A stretch of DNA of 54,106 bases from the NCBI GenBank assembly GCA_029862975.1, contig JAOTWP010000010.1, positions 1 through 54,106 of the forward strand, given 5' to 3'. This DNA comes from Acidobacteriota bacterium. GTDB taxonomy: Bacteria; Acidobacteriota; Thermoanaerobaculia; Multivoradales; JAHEKO01. Both the position numbers and the translations under genes were made by a program. Position 1 is the first letter of the stretch. Every line of letters starts with the position of its first letter. Under the pieces are notes generated by a model that had not been told where the DNA came from, searched no databases, and saw only the letters and a program-made list of their open reading frames with translations. Positions 26,082-35,724 of the stretch are shown here, piece by piece.

Positions 26082-26846
26082 ATGGCTGCGAGGAAGATCT
26101 TCCTCGTCGAGGACGACGAGGGCCTCCGCACCCTCGAAGAGAAGATCCTGAGCGGACTGCCCGAGGTCGTGGTGCAAGCGTTCGAGCGGGCCGAGACGGC
26201 TCTGGACGGCCTCGAGAGAACGAGGCCCTCCCTGCTGATCTCGGACCTCGGCCTGCCGGGAATGAGCGGCGTGGAGCTCATCGCCCGCGCCCGGTCGGCA
26301 TGCCCGCGAATCCCCGTCCTCGTAACTACCGGCAGCCAGCCGCTGTTCGACCGGCATCTGAGACGGCTGTCCTTCATCGAGATCTGGGAGAAGCCTTTTT
26401 CCCTCCAGGACCTCAGGGACCGGGTCCACGACGTGCTTGTGGCGGAAGCGGCCGCCGAGCCCGCCGCCGGGCCGCAGACCGCGCCTGCTCCCTTCACCCC
26501 ATTCAGCGTCATCGACTACCTGCAGATGGCGAGCATCGGCCAACGGGATCTCGTGCTTCAGGTGCGCCTGGGTGACTACCTCGCCGGCTACGTGGAGATC
26601 CTCGGCGGCGAGATCTGGAGCTGCCGGCTCGGCGAGCTGCGCAATCTCGAGGCCTTGCAGGTGATCCTGGAGCATCCCGATGCGCGCGTCCACTTCCAAC
26701 CCCTGACCCGGACACCGACGAAGCGCGAGATGACGAGCTCCACGCCCGCGATTCTGCTGGAGCTCGCCGCGGCGCACGACGACGGTCGCCTCACGACCCC
26801 AGACCTCGGACGGAAACCCCGCCCCTGGCGGCCTCCCGCGAGCTGA
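26082..26846 (+). CDS. response regulator with DUF4388-like output domain
   Basis: From the ATG at 26082 this is 254 residues with MAARKIFLVEDDEG, phosphoacceptor Asp55 in ISDLGLPGMSG, Thr in VLVTTGSQ and Lys in IWEKPFS. The C-terminal domain (FSVIDYLQMASIGQRDLVLQVR, GYVEILGGEIWSC) resembles the DUF4388 fold seen in the protein at 21653-22891. Together the two bracket the PilT-like genes. The frame stays open upstream to an ATG at 25860, but the added 74 residues are low-complexity and were left out. Confidence 0.78.
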   Translation: MAARKIFLVEDDEGLRTLEEKILSGLPEVVVQAFERAETALDGLERTRPSLLISDLGLPGMSGVELIARARSACPRIPVLVTTGSQPLFDRHLRRLSFIEIWEKPFSLQDLRDRVHDVLVAEAAAEPAAGPQTAPAPFTPFSVIDYLQMASIGQRDLVLQVRLGDYLAGYVEILGGEIWSCRLGELRNLEALQVILEHPDARVHFQPLTRTPTKREMTSSTPAILLELAAAHDDGRLTTPDLGRKPRPWRPPAS

Positions 26847-26902
26847 TGCCGCGAATTGAGGCGGGTATTCGGGTAACGCCTCGCGGGGTGGGGTTCGGGG
26901 GG

Positions 26903-29900
26903 TCAGCCTTTGGGGCTGACCAGATCCTCGTAGGGCGGGTAGCCGAGTAGCGGACTGAGGAAGACGTGGTAGTGGACGCGGAACTCCTCGTAGTTCCCGC
27001 CATCGGCAAAGCCCTCGGCGAGGAGGTGCATCGCTCCCTCGAAGTCACCGAGGTGGGCTTGAATGAGTCCCCGGAAGGTCTTTCTGACGCCGTAGATTGG
27101 AGTCCCGGGGGTCTGGTCGATCTCGGTAGCGATCCGCTCGGCCTCTCTGCGGTCACCACGCAGCGCCGCCAGACAGCCAAGCTGCCCGCGCAAGATGACG
27201 GACCGGGGGTGCTCGGCCACCAGATCCGCGAAGTGGGCATACGCCTCCTCGTGACGCCCGAGCAGCCAGAGAGTCCAGCCGAGAATCTGGTCGTCGGGAC
27301 AGACCTCTCCGGCCTGGCAGGTCGCGAGGGCACGCTCCGCGTAGTCTCGGGCAAGGTCGGGATGCCCGTGGGCGCGCAGCTGCAGTGCGCTCGACAGCAG
27401 GTACCAGGCGAGGTTCTCCTCCCACATCGGCGTGACGTCGGCGCGGCTGGCGGCGATCACGCTCTCGAGCTCGTCGATGCGCCCGAGCGCCGCAAGCGCC
27501 CGCACCTCCGCGTACCTGGGCTCGGTCGGCAGGTTGGGGAGAAGCTCGAGCGCGCGGCGGGCGAAGTCCGCTTCCTCCTCGTACCGCCTCAGCGAATGCA
27601 GCGCGTACCCACGGCTGATCACCAGTCGGTAGCGTTCGAACGGGCCTCGAACCTCTTCGATGGGCATCCGCTCGGTTGCCTCCAGCGCCTCGAGCGGCCG
27701 GTTGAGCCACAGGGCGGTATCGGAGACCTGCGCCGCGAGCCAGGGATCTTCAGGCGCCCAGGTCTCGGCACTACGCAGCTGCAGGAGGGCGTCGGCCCAT
27801 CGACCGCGGATCTGATTGAGGAAGGCGCTGGTCGCATGACGCTCGTAGGGCGTCAAGACCTCCCGCCTGCTGTCGAGCTCGAGCAGTAGCTCCTCGGCCG
27901 TCGCGCGACCGACCAGGTCTCGCGGCGCCCCGGCCAGGTAGAGGGCGGCCAGGGCGAGCTCCGGCTCCAGCTCGAGCGCCCGCTCGAGATGCTGCCGAGC
28001 TGGCTCGGCGTCGACCGCGGAGTCGACCGAGAGGCCCAGCCAGAGCTCCTGGTAGGCCGGGTAGCGAGGGATGAGCGAGAACAACGCCGGCATCCGATAC
28101 GGCATGTCGGCGACGATCGAGACCACGCTCATCACCCGGTCGCGGAGCTCGTCCAACATCGCCTCGGGTTGCTGAAGACCCGCCGGGCCGACGTCGACGC
28201 TGCGCACCAGCGCCCCGGTCGCCAGTTCGGTGACCTCGGCACCGGCGCCGAGCCCCTCAGCGGTCCGGTAGACGGCGCCACTCACCCTCAGCTTCGCCGC
28301 GATCCGCGGCGCGGTCTTCGCAAGAGTCCGCCTCACGGAGATCGGCAAGCCCGCGCTCCCGGCGTCCTTGCTCGGCGGCAGCAACACGACCCGCCCGGTC
28401 GACCCGAGTCCGGTGCCTACCATGTTGGCCGCCATCAGGGCGAGTCCGTCCAGATCCGCATCACCGGTGCGGTTCTCGAACGGACCGATCTCGACGCGCA
28501 GGGCGGTCGCCGCGACCGGAGCCTCGCTGTCCCTCGACCCGTCGCCCTGTCCCCCTCGAAGCAGCCGCATGGCGAAGAGCCCGGCCGTCGCCACCAGGAC
28601 CAGCGCAGCGAGAGGCGCCGCTCCCGGCCACCACCGCCGCCACCCTGCTCCCCTCCCACCGAGGTCAGGGGCCTCCGCGGGACTGGGATGGCGCCGCACT
28701 GGTGCCTCGGAGGGCAGCGGCCGTGGCGACCGCGCGGCTGCGGGCGGAATCGCCGTTCGAGATCCGCTCACGGACTCCCGTGCCGAGGTTGCGGCACCGG
28801 ACACGCGGACGAGCTCCAGCCTCAGGTCGCCCGCGTTCGCGAACCGGTCCTCGACTCCCCGGGCCAGAGCCTTGTGAATCACCCTCGCGAGCGCCTCGTT
28901 CACTCCGCGAGCCGTCAAGGGCTCGGGCTCGGAGTGGAGAATCGCGTAGAAGACGGCCTCCCGGTTCTCGGAACCGAACGGTGGCCGGCCGCTGAGCGCC
29001 TCGTAGAGCAGCGCCCCCAGCGACCAGACGTCCGAGGCCGGGCCGGCCTCCTCGCCGCGAAGCTGCTCGGGCGACATGTAGCCCGGGGTTCCGGGGGAGG
29101 AGCCCGCCTGGGTGAGTCGGGTCGAGCCGGCGAACTTCGCCAGCCCGAAATCGAGCAGCTTGATCTGACTCTGATCCGTCAGCAGGACGTTCCCCGGCTT
29201 GACGTCGCGGTGGACGATGCCGACCTCGTGCAGGGCGGCCAGGCCGGCGGCCACCTGGCGACCGATGTCGACGACGCGCTCGGGAGGCAGAGCGCCCCTC
29301 CTGCCCAGGGCCGAGCGCAGCGTCTCTCCCGGATAGAAAGGCATCACCAGATAGAGCCTGCCGTCGTCGGTCTCGCTGATCTCGTGCAGCGTGCAGAGAT
29401 TGGGGTGCTCGAGTGCGGCGGCGGTCTTCGCCTCGCGCAGGAAGCGGGCCTTGGCGAGCTCGTCGCGGCTCCACTCGGGCGGCAGGAACTTGAGCGCGAC
29501 GGTGCGTCCGAGAAGTGTGTCCTCGGCACGGAAGACGATGCCCATAGCGCCGCCCCCGACGCGCTCGAGCAAGCGGAAGCGGCCGGTGGCGCCGACGCCC
29601 TCGTCGAGCCACGAGACCTTGGCGGCCAGCCGGTAGCCGCGCTTGCGGTGAGTGTGGATCAGGCGCGGCCGCTTCGGATCGTCGCCGAAGGCGTGGCGTA
29701 GATCCCAGATCGCATGCGACAGCACCTCTTCGCCGACGAAGAGCTCGCCCCAAACCTCGTCGAGCAGCTCCTGGCGCGAGACAATCTCTCCCGCCCGCTT
29801 CGCCAGGGCGAACAGAACCGCCATCGAGCGACCCTCGACGCTCACGGTGCCGGTCGGTCCGGTCAGCTGATTGAGCTGCGCGTGGACCTCCCAGCCGTCG

Positions 29901-29920
29901 ATCTGGAAGTCGCGCACCAT
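26903..29920 (-). CDS. winged-helix/serine-threonine protein kinase/TPR receptor
   Basis: This is a 1005-residue protein with three modules. Residues 1-103 form an OmpR-type winged helix (EIVSRQELLDEVWG, RLIHTHRKRGYRL). Residues 115-375 are a protein kinase with glycine loop VGGGAMGIVF, Lys144, HRDVKPGN (Asp239) and DFG (Asp257). A single membrane helix sits near 450-475, followed by a TPR-rich C-terminal half outside the membrane. The combination suggests an extracellular or periplasmic sensor joined to a cytoplasmic kinase and DNA-binding domain. The ATG at 29920 has AAGAGG nine bases before it. An 8-bp inverted repeat, GGTCAGCC/GGCTGACC (26902-26921), covers the stop codon. Confidence 0.92.
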   Translation of the reverse strand: MVRDFQIDGWEVHAQLNQLTGPTGTVSVEGRSMAVLFALAKRAGEIVSRQELLDEVWGELFVGEEVLSHAIWDLRHAFGDDPKRPRLIHTHRKRGYRLAAKVSWLDEGVGATGRFRLLERVGGGAMGIVFRAEDTLLGRTVALKFLPPEWSRDELAKARFLREAKTAAALEHPNLCTLHEISETDDGRLYLVMPFYPGETLRSALGRRGALPPERVVDIGRQVAAGLAALHEVGIVHRDVKPGNVLLTDQSQIKLLDFGLAKFAGSTRLTQAGSSPGTPGYMSPEQLRGEEAGPASDVWSLGALLYEALSGRPPFGSENREAVFYAILHSEPEPLTARGVNEALARVIHKALARGVEDRFANAGDLRLELVRVSGAATSARESVSGSRTAIPPAAARSPRPLPSEAPVRRHPSPAEAPDLGGRGAGWRRWWPGAAPLAALVLVATAGLFAMRLLRGGQGDGSRDSEAPVAATALRVEIGPFENRTGDADLDGLALMAANMVGTGLGSTGRVVLLPPSKDAGSAGLPISVRRTLAKTAPRIAAKLRVSGAVYRTAEGLGAGAEVTELATGALVRSVDVGPAGLQQPEAMLDELRDRVMSVVSIVADMPYRMPALFSLIPRYPAYQELWLGLSVDSAVDAEPARQHLERALELEPELALAALYLAGAPRDLVGRATAEELLLELDSRREVLTPYERHATSAFLNQIRGRWADALLQLRSAETWAPEDPWLAAQVSDTALWLNRPLEALEATERMPIEEVRGPFERYRLVISRGYALHSLRRYEEEADFARRALELLPNLPTEPRYAEVRALAALGRIDELESVIAASRADVTPMWEENLAWYLLSSALQLRAHGHPDLARDYAERALATCQAGEVCPDDQILGWTLWLLGRHEEAYAHFADLVAEHPRSVILRGQLGCLAALRGDRREAERIATEIDQTPGTPIYGVRKTFRGLIQAHLGDFEGAMHLLAEGFADGGNYEEFRVHYHVFLSPLLGYPPYEDLVSPKG

Positions 29921-30214
29921 CGAGCCGCCTCTTCTCCGGCCAGATTCGGCAGAGCGCAAGCTCACCGCCTCCCCCCGGAATACGTAGAGGCCGGAGTTCC
30001 GCGAGCAAGCTAACCGACTCGCAGACCGGAGCACGACACCCGGCCGGGTAGGCGGGGCGCTCGGCTCCTCAGGTTGATCTCAACAACCTCTCAACCTACT
30101 CACAGGCTTCGGGAGCCGGCGAGGAGCTACGTTCGCGCCGAGGTCTCCAGATGAGACCCAAGAAGGAACGGAATGAAACGGACGATTGTCAACAGAATCA
30201 AGGAGAACCGAGTG

Positions 30215-30703
30215 ATGAAGAGAATCGTTTTCGTCGCCATGGCGGCGGTCCTGGCCGCCGGAGGAGCCGCCGTCCAGGCCGACTCGCTGGTCGAAGACGA
30301 CGGCTGTGACGTGATGAGGTTCGTCGAGCTCATTTCGTTCGAGCCGACGCCGATCGGTTTCAAGGGAAGCTGGCTCGTCGAGAGCGCCTTCACCGGCGAC
30401 ACCTACACCTACAGCTACGAGCACGCCGATCTGCCGGCGGTCTACGGCCCGACCGGCCTCACGGCCGACATCACGGCCTACGTGAGCTGGGAGCTCGAGG
30501 AGACGAGTGCAAAGGGGACCAACCGGACCGTGGTCTCCTGGAACTTCGAGCCCTCACCCTGGACGTTCACTTTCAACGGCGAGATCATTCGGGGAGCCCG
30601 CTTCCCGAAGGGCGGCATCGGCGGCAACGGCACCTACGACCCGGTTGCCGGCGAGGTGGCCTGGGACGAGGTCACCCTGGTGTTCTGCCAGAGTCACAAG
30701 TAG
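30215..30703 (+). CDS. secreted hypothetical protein, 162 aa
   Basis: An AAGGAG nine bases before the ATG and a textbook signal peptide (MKRIVFVAMAAVLAAGG, cleavage near AVQA-DS) support the start. The mature part is beta-rich, with a possible disulfide between the Cys near the N-terminus (DDGCDVM) and the one near the C-terminus (VFCQSHK). I recognise no family. Upstream, GTTGATCTCAAC near 30073 is a short inverted repeat that may be regulatory. Confidence 0.65.
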   Translation: MKRIVFVAMAAVLAAGGAAVQADSLVEDDGCDVMRFVELISFEPTPIGFKGSWLVESAFTGDTYTYSYEHADLPAVYGPTGLTADITAYVSWELEETSAKGTNRTVVSWNFEPSPWTFTFNGEIIRGARFPKGGIGGNGTYDPVAGEVAWDEVTLVFCQSHK

Positions 30704-30786
30704 CTCTTCCGCTCGACGCGCGAGCTCGAGCCCCGGCCACCCTCGGATCAGTCGGTCCGGGGGTGGCTTGACAACCGGGCGTCTCG

Positions 30787-30930
30787 TCACCCGAGGACTC
30801 GGACCAGCTCGGACTCGACGATCGCTCGATCGCGGGTCATGAGGGTCGCGCCCAGGATTCGGGTGGTGGCGACGCGTGGGGTGAATCAGTGCGCATCAGT
30901 GCAGTGGGTCTCGACGTCGAGCGCGCTGCG
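30787..30930 (-). pseudogene. VapC/PIN-domain C-terminal fragment
   Basis: The minus-strand frame ending at 30787 reads VATTRILGATLMTRDRAI, very close to the conserved IVATARxLGATLxTRD end of PIN-domain toxins, and continues to a natural stop. An in-frame TGA lies 14 codons upstream of VATTR (after CTDAH). No N-terminal PIN sequence or antitoxin is present, so this is a decayed remnant. Confidence 0.5.
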
Positions 30931-31013
30931 ACCCGGCGGCAGGCAACCTGTTGGCGGCGGGCACGTAGTACACGCATCACTCGCTCGCTTTCGCAGCACA
31001 CAAGGAGGTCGCC

Positions 31014-31370
31014 GTGGGTACATCGAAGGGACGGACAACCGCATCGTGGATCCTCGTAGTCCTGCTCGCAGCGCTATATCTGATGGCCGCCGTCGGCAAG
31101 TTGAGCGGCGCCGCCACAGCCATGTTCGAGGGCTGGGGATACCCGGCCTGGTTCGCGATCCTCATCGGCGTCGCCGAGCTTGCCGGTGCCATCGGGCTGC
31201 TCGTTCCCCGGACGACGCGGTACGCCGTGATCGGTCTCGCGCTGATCATGCTGGGCGCCGCGTACACCCACCTCAGCCACGGCGAGGGCCTGCAGGTCCT
31301 CCGACCGGTGATCTTCCTCGCCGGGCTCGGGGGAATCTGGCTGCTCAGGTCTCCCACTGCTCGCGGCTGA
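31014..31370 (+). CDS. DoxX-family membrane protein
   Basis: A GTG start after AAGGAGGTCGCC opens a 118-residue protein with four membrane helices. The first contains VLLAALYLMAAVGKLSG, the typical DoxX opening that ends in a conserved GKL. The helix after it carries LIGVAELAGAIGLLVP. DoxX proteins are small inner-membrane proteins linked to thiosulfate or redox metabolism in some organisms. No metabolic partner is adjacent here. Confidence 0.85.
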   Translation: MGTSKGRTTASWILVVLLAALYLMAAVGKLSGAATAMFEGWGYPAWFAILIGVAELAGAIGLLVPRTTRYAVIGLALIMLGAAYTHLSHGEGLQVLRPVIFLAGLGGIWLLRSPTARG

Positions 31371-31675
31371 GGAGCAAGAGTCCCCGTCCCCGAGTCGCCC
31401 GGGTCACGGGCAGACCTAATCCTGGTAGATCACCTCGAGCAAGACCTCCTGCCCGCAAGCCGTCTTACGGGAGGTGCGGGAGGTGCAGGAGGAGCCGGCG
31501 AGATGCCGACTCGGCGAACCAGCGGCGAAGCGGCAGCGCTCTCCAGCCACTCGCGCAAAGGGAGCCGGAGCTCATCCGGCCCAACCTTGCTCTTCCGGGC
31601 GCTCCGACTCCAAGGCGTCGCCAGCTGGTCGCGGTTCTTCTCGAAGGGCGCATCCCCCTCCAGCGGCCCGCGCAC
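31371..31675. other. gap with only a weak minus-strand ORF
   Basis: This 305-base stretch lies between the DoxX gene and the 3' end of the FG-GAP-like gene. A GTG directly after the stop of that gene opens an 81-codon minus-strand frame down to 31430. It ends in proline-rich triplet repeats (GGAGGTGC repeated near 31475) and lacks any recognisable motif. I see no convincing gene, RNA or terminator. Confidence 0.4.
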
Positions 31676-34018
31676 CTACGGCACGGTGGCGCTCCACGCC
31701 GAGGTGTCGCCGGACTCGAAGCCGTCGGCGAAGATGGGCGTCCCGGGGACCGCCGAGGTGGCGACCTCCGCCACGCCGACGCTGTTGCCGGCGAGCACGC
31801 GATCCCCGTTGCCTCGGAAGTCGCCCACCAGCAGGCTGTCGTGGCGGCCCGTGCCCGTGCCCAGGAAGATGGACGCGACGGGCTGCGCGTCGAGCGCCGG
31901 GTAGAACCCGAGCGTGCCGTCGCTCGAGAGGACGTAGAGCTCCTCGCCGCGGAAGATCCCGCGCTCGATCCCTTCGACCGGGCCCGGCAATGGGCCGCCG
32001 ACCACGGTTGCCGCGCCGGTCGACGGATCGATCGTCGCGAGCATTCCATCGTCGGTGCCGATGACGATCTCGAGATCTCCGAGACCATCGACGTCGGCGA
32101 GCTTCAAGGAGTTGACCGGGTGAGCGCTGGGCGCCAGCTCGATCGCGCCCGTCGCGCCGTCCAGCACCGCGACCCAGTCGCCGTCCGAAGCCACCACGAC
32201 CTCGGGGTCGAGGTCCCCGTCCACGTCGCCGACCTCGAGCATCGTCAGCTGGTACCAGGAGTTCCCGAGATCCGGGCTCCGCCAGAACAGGAGACCGGTC
32301 TCCGGATCCAGCGCATAGACGAAGACCCCGGGCGCCCCCGTGTGCTCCTTGATCGTGCCGGCCACCAGCTCGAGGTCCCCGCCGCCGTCGACGTCGGCAG
32401 CCAGGAGCGACCCGAACGAGAGACCGGACGGAATCGAGAAGCTCCACTCCTCCGCGTGCGTCAGGCCGTCGAAGCAGGCGATCCAGCCGGAGTAGGTGAC
32501 CCCCGTCGTCATGCAGATCTCGAGCTGCGGATCCGCGTCGGTGTCGAGGAGCTGCGCGCCCCAGACTCCGGTCCACTCCGAAGAGGTCGGCGGGGCGCTC
32601 ACGTGCTCGAGGGCGTGCGACAGGACGTCGAAGATGAGGTACCGCCCGTCGTCGTACCCGCTGTCGGACGAGAAGGTCGTGACGAGAAACTCGTCGTCGC
32701 CGTCGGCGTCGACGTCCCCGAAATCGAGCCCGAGAAGCGGCGCCACCAGATCGATGCTCTGCCACTCCTGCACATGGGTCACCGCGTCGGCGGCAAACAG
32801 GTAGTCAGGCCCGGTCGACGTGTAGCCGGCGCCCCAGAGCACTTCGCGTACGCCGTCTCCGTCGGCATCGCCGATCGCGATGTCGGTCGTACCGTGCTCG
32901 GGGTTGTCGACGGCCCACAGCTCGACCCCGTTCTGGTCGAGGACGTGCACGTCACCCCACTGCGCCTCGCCGTAGATCACTTCGGGCCGGGCGTCTCCCT
33001 CGACGTTCTCGACCCTGACCGCGGCCAGGTTGAAGACCGGCTCCTCCCACAGGAGCGCGTCTCCGAAGACGTCGTAGACGCGGACCCCTGTGGTCCAGGC
33101 GAAACCGCCGACGGCTTCGTCGTGGCCGTCGCCAGTGAGGTCGCCGAACCGGATGACGTGCCCGAGGCCGTCGCCGGTTCCCCAATCCGTCAGCCCGGTC
33201 GCGCCGTCCAGGACATACGCCGGTTGGCTCCCGTTCGTGATCCCGATCTCGAGCGCGGAATCGTCGTCGACCTGCCCGAGGTCCATGGCGACGCCGCCGA
33301 ACCCGAGGCGCACGAGCTCCTGGGCTCCCGTTGCGACGGCGTAGGTGTAGAGATCCAGATCGTCGCAGACCACGATCTCGGCGTCGCCATCCGCGTCGAC
33401 GTCGCCCGCTACCAGCGCGGTGGGCACGACGGCGACCGCGATCGACCCCTGCAGCTCGCGGGCGGCTCCGTCGTAGATCCACACCGTGGTGCCGGTGGCG
33501 ACGAGCACCTCGAGCGCCGGATCTCCGTCGACCTGGGCAACCGTGAGGGCCTCGATCGGCTCGTCCATGGGAACGTTGGTCCACACGCGCTCGTAGTTGG
33601 ACCCGTCCCACGCGAGCGCGTACCAGTAGGTATTCGCCCCGAACCCGCCGGGCGTGGCCGCGGCCACGAGCTCGAGCCCGCCTTGACCGTCCAGGTTCTC
33701 GAGGAACATCCCGGTGGCGCCGATGCCGACGCCCAGCGGCGGCCAGAACCAGGCCAGGTTGGCGCTCAGGTCGCCGGCGGCGCGAGCCGGCGGGGCCGGC
33801 CCGCGACCGGCGTCACCCGGCGCGGAGCTCGGAGCCTCGAATTCGCCGGCCGGGGAAGGGAAGCTCACCTCCAGGCCTGCGGCCGTCCGCACGACCCGGC
33901 CGGCGGCATCGTACTCCGCGCGCCCCTGGTGGTCGCCGCCACCTGCCCGCCGACCAGCCGCCGCCGAGCCAACCAGAAGAAAGCCGAGAACCACCACCAA
34001 CCAGAGCTGTCGGGACAT
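31676..34018 (-). CDS. secreted FG-GAP/VCBS-like beta-propeller protein with DGFESGDTSAWS tail
   Basis: The ATG at 34018 follows AAAAGGAGGTAGTCCCG. The protein has 780 residues with a signal peptide (LWLVVVLGFLLVGSAAA). Many repeats of the form VxVxDVDGDxxxEIVV follow, for example VAGDVDADGDAEIVV, IAIGDADGDGVREVL and LEVGDVDGDLDPEVV. These are calcium-binding FG-GAP/VCBS blades. The end is IFADGFESGDTSAWS plus a few residues, as in the metallopeptidase at 7159. It is probably a surface or extracellular protein with a structural or adhesive role; no enzymatic motif is seen. Confidence 0.88.
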   Translation of the reverse strand: MSRQLWLVVVLGFLLVGSAAAGRRAGGGDHQGRAEYDAAGRVVRTAAGLEVSFPSPAGEFEAPSSAPGDAGRGPAPPARAAGDLSANLAWFWPPLGVGIGATGMFLENLDGQGGLELVAAATPGGFGANTYWYALAWDGSNYERVWTNVPMDEPIEALTVAQVDGDPALEVLVATGTTVWIYDGAARELQGSIAVAVVPTALVAGDVDADGDAEIVVCDDLDLYTYAVATGAQELVRLGFGGVAMDLGQVDDDSALEIGITNGSQPAYVLDGATGLTDWGTGDGLGHVIRFGDLTGDGHDEAVGGFAWTTGVRVYDVFGDALLWEEPVFNLAAVRVENVEGDARPEVIYGEAQWGDVHVLDQNGVELWAVDNPEHGTTDIAIGDADGDGVREVLWGAGYTSTGPDYLFAADAVTHVQEWQSIDLVAPLLGLDFGDVDADGDDEFLVTTFSSDSGYDDGRYLIFDVLSHALEHVSAPPTSSEWTGVWGAQLLDTDADPQLEICMTTGVTYSGWIACFDGLTHAEEWSFSIPSGLSFGSLLAADVDGGGDLELVAGTIKEHTGAPGVFVYALDPETGLLFWRSPDLGNSWYQLTMLEVGDVDGDLDPEVVVASDGDWVAVLDGATGAIELAPSAHPVNSLKLADVDGLGDLEIVIGTDDGMLATIDPSTGAATVVGGPLPGPVEGIERGIFRGEELYVLSSDGTLGFYPALDAQPVASIFLGTGTGRHDSLLVGDFRGNGDRVLAGNSVGVAEVATSAVPGTPIFADGFESGDTSAWSATVP

Positions 34019-34266
34019 CGGGACTACCTCCTTTTCCTGGATCGAGTCTTCCCCAATAGAAAAGAAGAGCGCCCCCCCACGCCCGAGAACACTCGTACCG
34101 CTCTCGAGACTCGGACGCCAGCCTAGTGGCCGGCGCCGGCCGGCACACCACACGAGGGGGTGGGCTCGCGTCCAGTCCGGCCGGTCCGTGCAGTTCCAGC
34201 GGCCGCCGATCGTCGGTCGAGACGTCGATTACGACCTGCAGTTCGCGGACGACGCCGGCGTGGTCT

Positions 34267-34782
34267 TCATCGCCCGCGCCCACGAGGACCGGGAGCGAGT
34301 CCGGGTGCCCGCCGAGTCGCGGCCGGGACCCCGCGGACGAAGCCGATGTAGTCCGTGGCCGGCGGTCTCGCCCCGGCGGCGCGGAGTCGCGTGGCGATCT
34401 GCCCGCGATGGTAGGAGCCGTGGAGCACGACGTGCAGCAAGATGTCGTCGAGGCGCGTTCCGAACTCCTGACCGGCGCTGTTCGAATAGCGAACGTCCGC
34501 GCTCAAACGCTCGGCCGGCAGGGCAGCGAGGAACTTGCGATAGCGCTCGCCGGCGGTGCGCAGCATGCCCGCGCAGGCCTCGAGGTCTCCAGCCGGCCAG
34601 ACTGCGACGCTGGGGGCTACCTGCTCGATCCGGTCGAGCCACACCAGCTCCGCCCCGACGACGTGCGCCAGCAGCTCGGCCTCGGCCGACGCGCCGTCCC
34701 CCGCCTCGGCGACCGCCGCGAGGACCTCTCGATCGGCCCACCTCATGTGCTCGAACAGCTTCGCCAGATCGTCTTTCGTCAC
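34267..34782 (-). CDS. DinB-like four-helix metal-binding protein
   Basis: This 171-residue protein matches the DinB/DUF664 fold. It shows an N-terminal helix with MRWADREVL, a first metal His in LLAHVVGAE, and the paired histidines in VVLHGSYHRGQI. DinB-superfamily proteins are metal-dependent, and many are thiol transferases, but substrates vary. The C-terminus is rich in Arg, Pro and Gly and probably disordered. Confidence 0.85.
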   Translation of the reverse strand: MTKDDLAKLFEHMRWADREVLAAVAEAGDGASAEAELLAHVVGAELVWLDRIEQVAPSVAVWPAGDLEACAGMLRTAGERYRKFLAALPAERLSADVRYSNSAGQEFGTRLDDILLHVVLHGSYHRGQIATRLRAAGARPPATDYIGFVRGVPAATRRAPGLAPGPRGRGR

Positions 34783-35145
34783 GCCAGCCCGAAGCTACTC
34801 CAACCCCCGGCGTCCCTCAAGAGGAGTCGCGACGGGAATCGGGCGTTCCAGGGACTGTAACGGCGGGGGTTCCTCGCCCGCCCAAGCTAGTCAGGAGGTG
34901 CTCACAAGTGGTCGCTCGGTCGCGACCCCGAACCACCCGGCCCGCGCCCGGTATCGCTCCCCTCGGACGGGCTTGCTTCGATCCGAGAGGTGGAACACGC
35001 CGCTGCGCCCCACATGCGCGACAAGGGCAGGCCGTGACGTGGACCTTGAAGGTCCTCTTCCAGGCGCGCGCGCCTCCGCCGCGGCCGCCCGTCGATTCCG
35101 CAAGACCTCCAACACTCTGCGGGTCACCCGCAAAGGAGACCGACC
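34783..35145. other. 363-bp leader/gap with two small hairpins
   Basis: No gene is recognisable here. GGCGGG pairs with CCCGCC across nine bases at about 34862-34882. Directly before the next gene, TGCGGG and CCCGCA form a hairpin with a three-base loop at 35118-35132. It abuts the AAAGGAG ribosome-binding site of the gene at 35146 and could modulate its translation. Confidence 0.4.
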
Positions 35146-35664
35146 ATGGCAAAGAAGCCCGAAGACCCGATCAAGAAGCTGCAGACCAAGATCGCGGCGG
35201 AAAAGAAGAAGGCGGAGCGCAAGGACCTGCACTTCACCGGGCTGACCGAGGAACAGCTGAGGCGCAAGCTGGGCAAGGTCAACTCGCCGACGATCTACTT
35301 CCAGAGCTGGGCGGGGACGGTGGCGCCCGGCGGCACGGTGAGCTACAACATCGGGATCTACAACCCTGATCCGATCACCCGCATCTGGCTATTCGTCCAC
35401 CTCTTCGTCGGACCCGCCAACTTCGTCATCAACAACGGCCGGGCGCTGGCGACCGTGGATCCGCGCTTCCCGCGGCTGACGCAGCCGGACTTCGCCGGGC
35501 TGACGCTCGCCTCGGGCGCCACGGCGACCCTGAGCTTCAACGTCCAGGTGCCCGCCGGGATCGAGCCGAGCAACTACCTGGGCAACTCGTTCCTCTTCCA
35601 GGCCGACTGGCACGACAAGGGCGATTACTTCGATCGCAGCGTCTTCGTGTTCGAGGTCACCTAG
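35146..35664 (+). CDS. hypothetical beta-sandwich protein, 172 aa
   Basis: The ATG follows AAAGGAGACCGACC. The first 45 residues are strongly charged and helical ([18 protein letters not shown]). The rest is beta-rich, with a pattern like an immunoglobulin-type or CARDB-type sandwich: [18 protein letters not shown], then [16 protein letters not shown]. There is no signal peptide, so the protein is probably cytoplasmic. I do not recognise a specific family. Confidence 0.7.
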   Translation: MAKKPEDPIKKLQTKIAAEKKKAERKDLHFTGLTEEQLRRKLGKVNSPTIYFQSWAGTVAPGGTVSYNIGIYNPDPITRIWLFVHLFVGPANFVINNGRALATVDPRFPRLTQPDFAGLTLASGATATLSFNVQVPAGIEPSNYLGNSFLFQADWHDKGDYFDRSVFVFEVT

Positions 35665-35724
35665 AGGCTGTCGCCTGTCCGGCAGTGAGCGGCGGAGCTG
35701 TCCGCATGGGCTTCGCCGCTCGTG

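Noticed and set aside
31430-31675. 81-codon minus-strand ORF starting directly after the FG-GAP-like gene
   Set aside because: No ribosome-binding site of its own, no recognisable motif, and a low-complexity proline-rich end; noted only as a gap.
30839-34126. A 1095-codon plus-strand frame
   Set aside because: It is antisense to the FG-GAP-like gene and contains only His/Arg/Asp-rich sequence typical of antisense frames.
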